Below are positions 35,898 through 38,528 of a stretch of 38,528 nt of DNA, one piece after another (within the stretch, counting starts at the first letter, position 1; every line of letters begins with the position of its first letter). This stretch comes from Pseudomonas typographi (GTDB lineage Bacteria; Pseudomonadota; Gammaproteobacteria; Pseudomonadales; Pseudomonadaceae): NCBI RefSeq assembly GCF_014694385.1, contig NZ_JAAOCA010000043.1:1-38528 (forward strand), given 5' to 3'. A model generated the notes under the pieces. The model searched no databases. It was given only the letters and a program-made list of their open reading frames with translations, and was not told the origin of the DNA. The position numbers and the translations under genes were made by a program.

Positions 35898-36800
35898 ATG
35901 AGCACCCCAGCTACCCTCGCCATCAATGACTACCTGCCCCCGCCTTCGGGCCTGGGCCGGCGGCTGCGCCATTGCTTCGGCCACCGTGGCTTTGCCCTCG
36001 GCGCCGGGCTGTTGTTGTTGATCATCATCGGCGCGGTCTGCGCGCCGCTGCTCGCCCCCCATGACCCCTACGCCCAAGACGTGATGCAACGCATGAAGCC
36101 GCCGGTATGGATGGCCAAGGGCACTTGGCAATATCCTCTGGGCACCGACAAGCTAGGCCGCGATTACCTGTCGCGGTTGCTGTTCGGGGCGCGCATATCG
36201 CTATTCATCGGCTTGGCCGCCGCCGTGATTTCCGGGCTGATCGGTACGGTGTTGGGGCTGCTGGCCGGGTATTTCGGCGGCAAGGTAGATGCGCTGATCA
36301 GTTACCTGATCACCACCCGGTTGGCCATGCCCGTGGTCATGGTGGCCTTGGCGTCGGCGTCGTTGATGGGTGGGTCGCTGAATGTGGTGATCGTGTTGCT
36401 CGGCTGCCTGCTGTGGGACCGTTTTGCGGTGGTGGTACGTGCTGCCGTGCAGCAGATACGCGACGCCGAATACGTAGCGGCGGCCCAAGCATTGGGCTGC
36501 ACCACGCCACGCATCCTGTTCAGCGAAATCCTACCAAACCTGGTGGGCGCGCTGATCGTGGTGGCAACCCTGGAAATGGCCCACGCCATCCTGCTGGAGT
36601 CGGCGTTGTCGTTTCTCGGCGTCGGCGTACAGCCGCCGACCCCGTCGTGGGGCCTGATGATCGCTGAGGGTAAGCCCTACATGTTTTTTTCACCCTGGGT
36701 GATCGCCATTCCCGGCGTGGCGTTGATGCTGCTGGTGCTGGCCATCAACCTGCTGGGCGACGGCATCCGCGACCTTATCCTGCCTGATGGGCGTAACTAG
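35898..36800 (+). CDS. ABC transporter permease, DppC-like
   Basis: This is the second permease, of 300 residues. A cytoplasmic N-terminus is followed by a membrane helix (about 32-52), then the DppC/OppC landmark HDPYAQD…YPLGTDKLGRDYLSRLLFGARISL. The EAA loop is AAQALGCTTPRILFSEILPNL (about 193-213). A strong GGGAGG ribosome site precedes it. It would pair with the DppB-like permease. Confidence 0.93.
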   Translation: MSTPATLAINDYLPPPSGLGRRLRHCFGHRGFALGAGLLLLIIIGAVCAPLLAPHDPYAQDVMQRMKPPVWMAKGTWQYPLGTDKLGRDYLSRLLFGARISLFIGLAAAVISGLIGTVLGLLAGYFGGKVDALISYLITTRLAMPVVMVALASASLMGGSLNVVIVLLGCLLWDRFAVVVRAAVQQIRDAEYVAAAQALGCTTPRILFSEILPNLVGALIVVATLEMAHAILLESALSFLGVGVQPPTPSWGLMIAEGKPYMFFSPWVIAIPGVALMLLVLAINLLGDGIRDLILPDGRN

Positions 36801-36812
36801 GAGGCTCGAGCC

Positions 36813-37814
36813 ATGGCGCTTCTGCATGTGGAAAACCTGCGCGTCGATATCCCCCTGGAAGGCGGCACCCTGCACGCTGTGCGCGGGCTGGATTTTGTGG
36901 TGGAGCGCGGGGAAATGCTGTGTATCGTCGGTGAGTCCGGCTGCGGCAAATCGCTGACCTCGCTGGCGCTGATGGGCCTGCTACCGCGCAAGGCGCAACG
37001 CACGGCAACGCGCCTGAGCCTCGATGGCATCGATTTGCAAGGCCAAAGCGAACGCCAGATGTGCGACTTGCGCGGCAACCGCCTGGCGATGATATTTCAG
37101 GAGCCAATGACTTCCCTGAACCCGGCCTACAGCATCGGCGACCAATTGGCCGAAGTGGTCCGCCAGCACAAGAAGCTTAGCCGTGGCCAGGCGTGGGAAC
37201 GGGCCGGGCAAATGCTGGAAAAGGTTGGCATCAGCAACCCCGCAGAACGTTTACAGCAGTACCCCCACCAACTCTCCGGCGGGTTGCGCCAGCGCGTGGT
37301 CATCGCCATGGCGCTGATGTGTGAACCGGATCTGATCATTGCCGATGAGCCCACCACGGCGCTGGACGTGACCATCCAGGCGCAAATCCTGCGGCTGTTG
37401 CGCAGTATTCAGCGTGAATTCGGCACCGCCGTGATCTTCATCACCCATGACCTTGGCGTGGTGGCGCGCATCGCCGACCAGGTCGCGGTGATGTACGCCG
37501 GGGAAATCGTCGAGGCGGCGCCTGCCGCCGAGCTGTTCGAAAACCCACAGCACCCCTACACACGCGGGTTGCTGGCGAGTATTCCGATTCCCGGGCGCAC
37601 CCAGCCCGGCCAACCGCTGGGTTCGATCCCCGGGCTGGTGCCCAGCCTGGTGGGCGTGCAACCAGGTTGCGCGTTTCGCAACCGCTGCAGCCAGGCTGTG
37701 GATATCTGCGCGCAGCCTGTCGCCGAGCGTGAAGTTGAACGCCATCGGGTGCGCTGTGTGTTCGCCGAGCTGCACCAACAGGCGCCGCTGCGCGCCAAAG
37801 GGGGTGGCCGATGA
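36813..37814 (+). CDS. ABC transporter ATP-binding protein, DppD-like
   Basis: This 333-residue ATPase has Walker A GESGCGKS, the signature LSGGLRQR, Walker B LIIADEPTTALD and the H-loop ITHDLGVV. The C-terminal oligopeptide-transporter region contains a four-cysteine pattern (GCAFRNRCSQAVDIC…VRCVF), common in DppD/OppD proteins. AGGAGG precedes the ATG. Its stop overlaps the next start (ATGA). Confidence 0.94.
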   Translation: MALLHVENLRVDIPLEGGTLHAVRGLDFVVERGEMLCIVGESGCGKSLTSLALMGLLPRKAQRTATRLSLDGIDLQGQSERQMCDLRGNRLAMIFQEPMTSLNPAYSIGDQLAEVVRQHKKLSRGQAWERAGQMLEKVGISNPAERLQQYPHQLSGGLRQRVVIAMALMCEPDLIIADEPTTALDVTIQAQILRLLRSIQREFGTAVIFITHDLGVVARIADQVAVMYAGEIVEAAPAAELFENPQHPYTRGLLASIPIPGRTQPGQPLGSIPGLVPSLVGVQPGCAFRNRCSQAVDICAQPVAEREVERHRVRCVFAELHQQAPLRAKGGGR

Positions 37815-38528
37815 GCCGCGATATCGCCTTGGAGCTGTGCGACATCCGCCGCGAGTTCAGCATTGGCCGCGGGCTGTTCAAACCCCCCGCCACGCTCAAG
37901 GCGGTGGACGGTGTTTCGCTGCGCCTGATGCGTGGTGAAACCCTGGGCTTGGTGGGTGAGTCCGGCTGTGGCAAAAGCACCCTGGCGAAGATGCTGCTGG
38001 GCCTGCTGGCGCCCAGCAGTGGTGACGTGCTGGTCAATGGCAAGCACCTGACCGCTGCGGACCGCCGGGTGATGGCGCGGCACATTCAGCCGATCTTCCA
38101 AGATCCGTACTCGTCGCTGAACCCGCGCAAGACCTTGCGCCAGATCGTCACCCTGCCGTTGATCGTGCATGGCATCGGCACCCCTGCCGAACAACGCCAG
38201 CAAGTGGAAACGATGTTCGAAGTGGTCGGCCTGCCGAAACGGGTGATCGACAGCTACCCCGGCCAGTTGTCCGGTGGCCAGCGCCAGCGGGTCGCCATCG
38301 CTCGGGCGTTGGTCATGCGCCCGGATGTACTGATCTGCGATGAACCCACCTCGGCGCTGGACGTGTCGGTGCAGGCACAGATCCTTAACTTGCTGCTCGA
38401 ATTGAAGCAGGCGTTCGGCCTTACCTACTTGCTGATCAGCCATAACCTGGCGGTGATCGAACACCTCGCCGACCGAGTCGCGGTGATGTACCTGGGGCGT
38501 ATCGTCGAGGAACGCAGCCGCGCCGAGC
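37811..38528 (+). CDS. ABC transporter ATP-binding protein, DppF-like (cut by window end)
   Basis: The partner ATPase runs off the right edge after about 239 residues. Walker A GESGCGKS, the signature LSGGQRQR and Walker B LICDEPTSALD are present, with ISHNLAVIEHL as H-loop. It starts at the ATGA overlap with the preceding ATPase. Typical DppF proteins have about 320-340 residues, so roughly 90 are missing. Confidence 0.93.
   Translation, partial: MSRDIALELCDIRREFSIGRGLFKPPATLKAVDGVSLRLMRGETLGLVGESGCGKSTLAKMLLGLLAPSSGDVLVNGKHLTAADRRVMARHIQPIFQDPYSSLNPRKTLRQIVTLPLIVHGIGTPAEQRQQVETMFEVVGLPKRVIDSYPGQLSGGQRQRVAIARALVMRPDVLICDEPTSALDVSVQAQILNLLLELKQAFGLTYLLISHNLAVIEHLADRVAVMYLGRIVEERSRAE

Overview
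The window is a chromosomal segment of a Pseudomonas-type gammaproteobacterium that spans the replication origin. The evidence is the gene order rpmH-dnaA-dnaN-recF-gyrB on one side and rnpA-yidD-yidC-mnmE-mnmG-rsmG-parA-parB-atpIBEFHAGDC-glmU-glmR-glmS on the other. Protein sequences are Pseudomonas-like throughout, core GC content is high, and recF contains ParB-type parS palindromes. Species cannot be fixed from the sequence alone.

Layout. (1) 1-5275: the glmS-proximal end of a Tn7-like transposon, lower in GC than the core. It carries tnsA, tnsB and tnsC (plus strand, joined by ATGA overlaps) and a short convergent tniQ. The element sits in the classical attTn7 position just beyond the glmS stop codon. 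Two tandem 20-bp repeats (5227-5266) that resemble Tn7 TnsB-binding sites mark its end. A probable insertion sequence enters at the far left and appears to have removed the N-terminus of tnsA. (2) 5295-9398: amino-sugar genes glmS, a DeoR-type regulator (glmR) and glmU. (3) 9446-16740: the F1Fo ATP synthase operon, with a promoter before atpI and a UUCG-loop terminator after atpC. GC-rich hairpins follow exactly the genes for the three high-copy subunits c, alpha and beta. (4) 16785-21017: mnmG-rsmG-parA-parB. (5) 21018-21475: a non-coding, AT-rich, DnaA-box-bearing region. (6) 21476-25394: rpmH-rnpA-yidD-yidC and mnmE. (7) 25395-25954: the main oriC region. (8) 25955-32162: dnaA-dnaN-recF-gyrB. 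(9) 32280-38528: a LysR regulator and a divergent five-gene peptide-type (SBP_bac_5) ABC transporter operon, the last gene cut by the window edge.

How it works together. Genes left of oriC run on the minus strand and genes to the right on the plus strand, so nearly everything is co-directional with replication away from about 25.6 kb. The exceptions are the mobile tnsABC genes and the LysR gene. ParA and ParB are encoded about 10-13 kb from two parS sites buried in recF, so the segregation machinery and its binding sites are both present. The two non-coding regions beside mnmG and dnaA share architecture and a 43-bp stretch (37/43 identical), and look like duplicated origin modules.

The most unusual part is the Tn7-like end. 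Its gene orientation (tnsABC pointing at glmS, tniQ convergent), its short TniQ of about 293 residues in place of a long TnsD, and its IS-damaged tnsA all differ from canonical Tn7.
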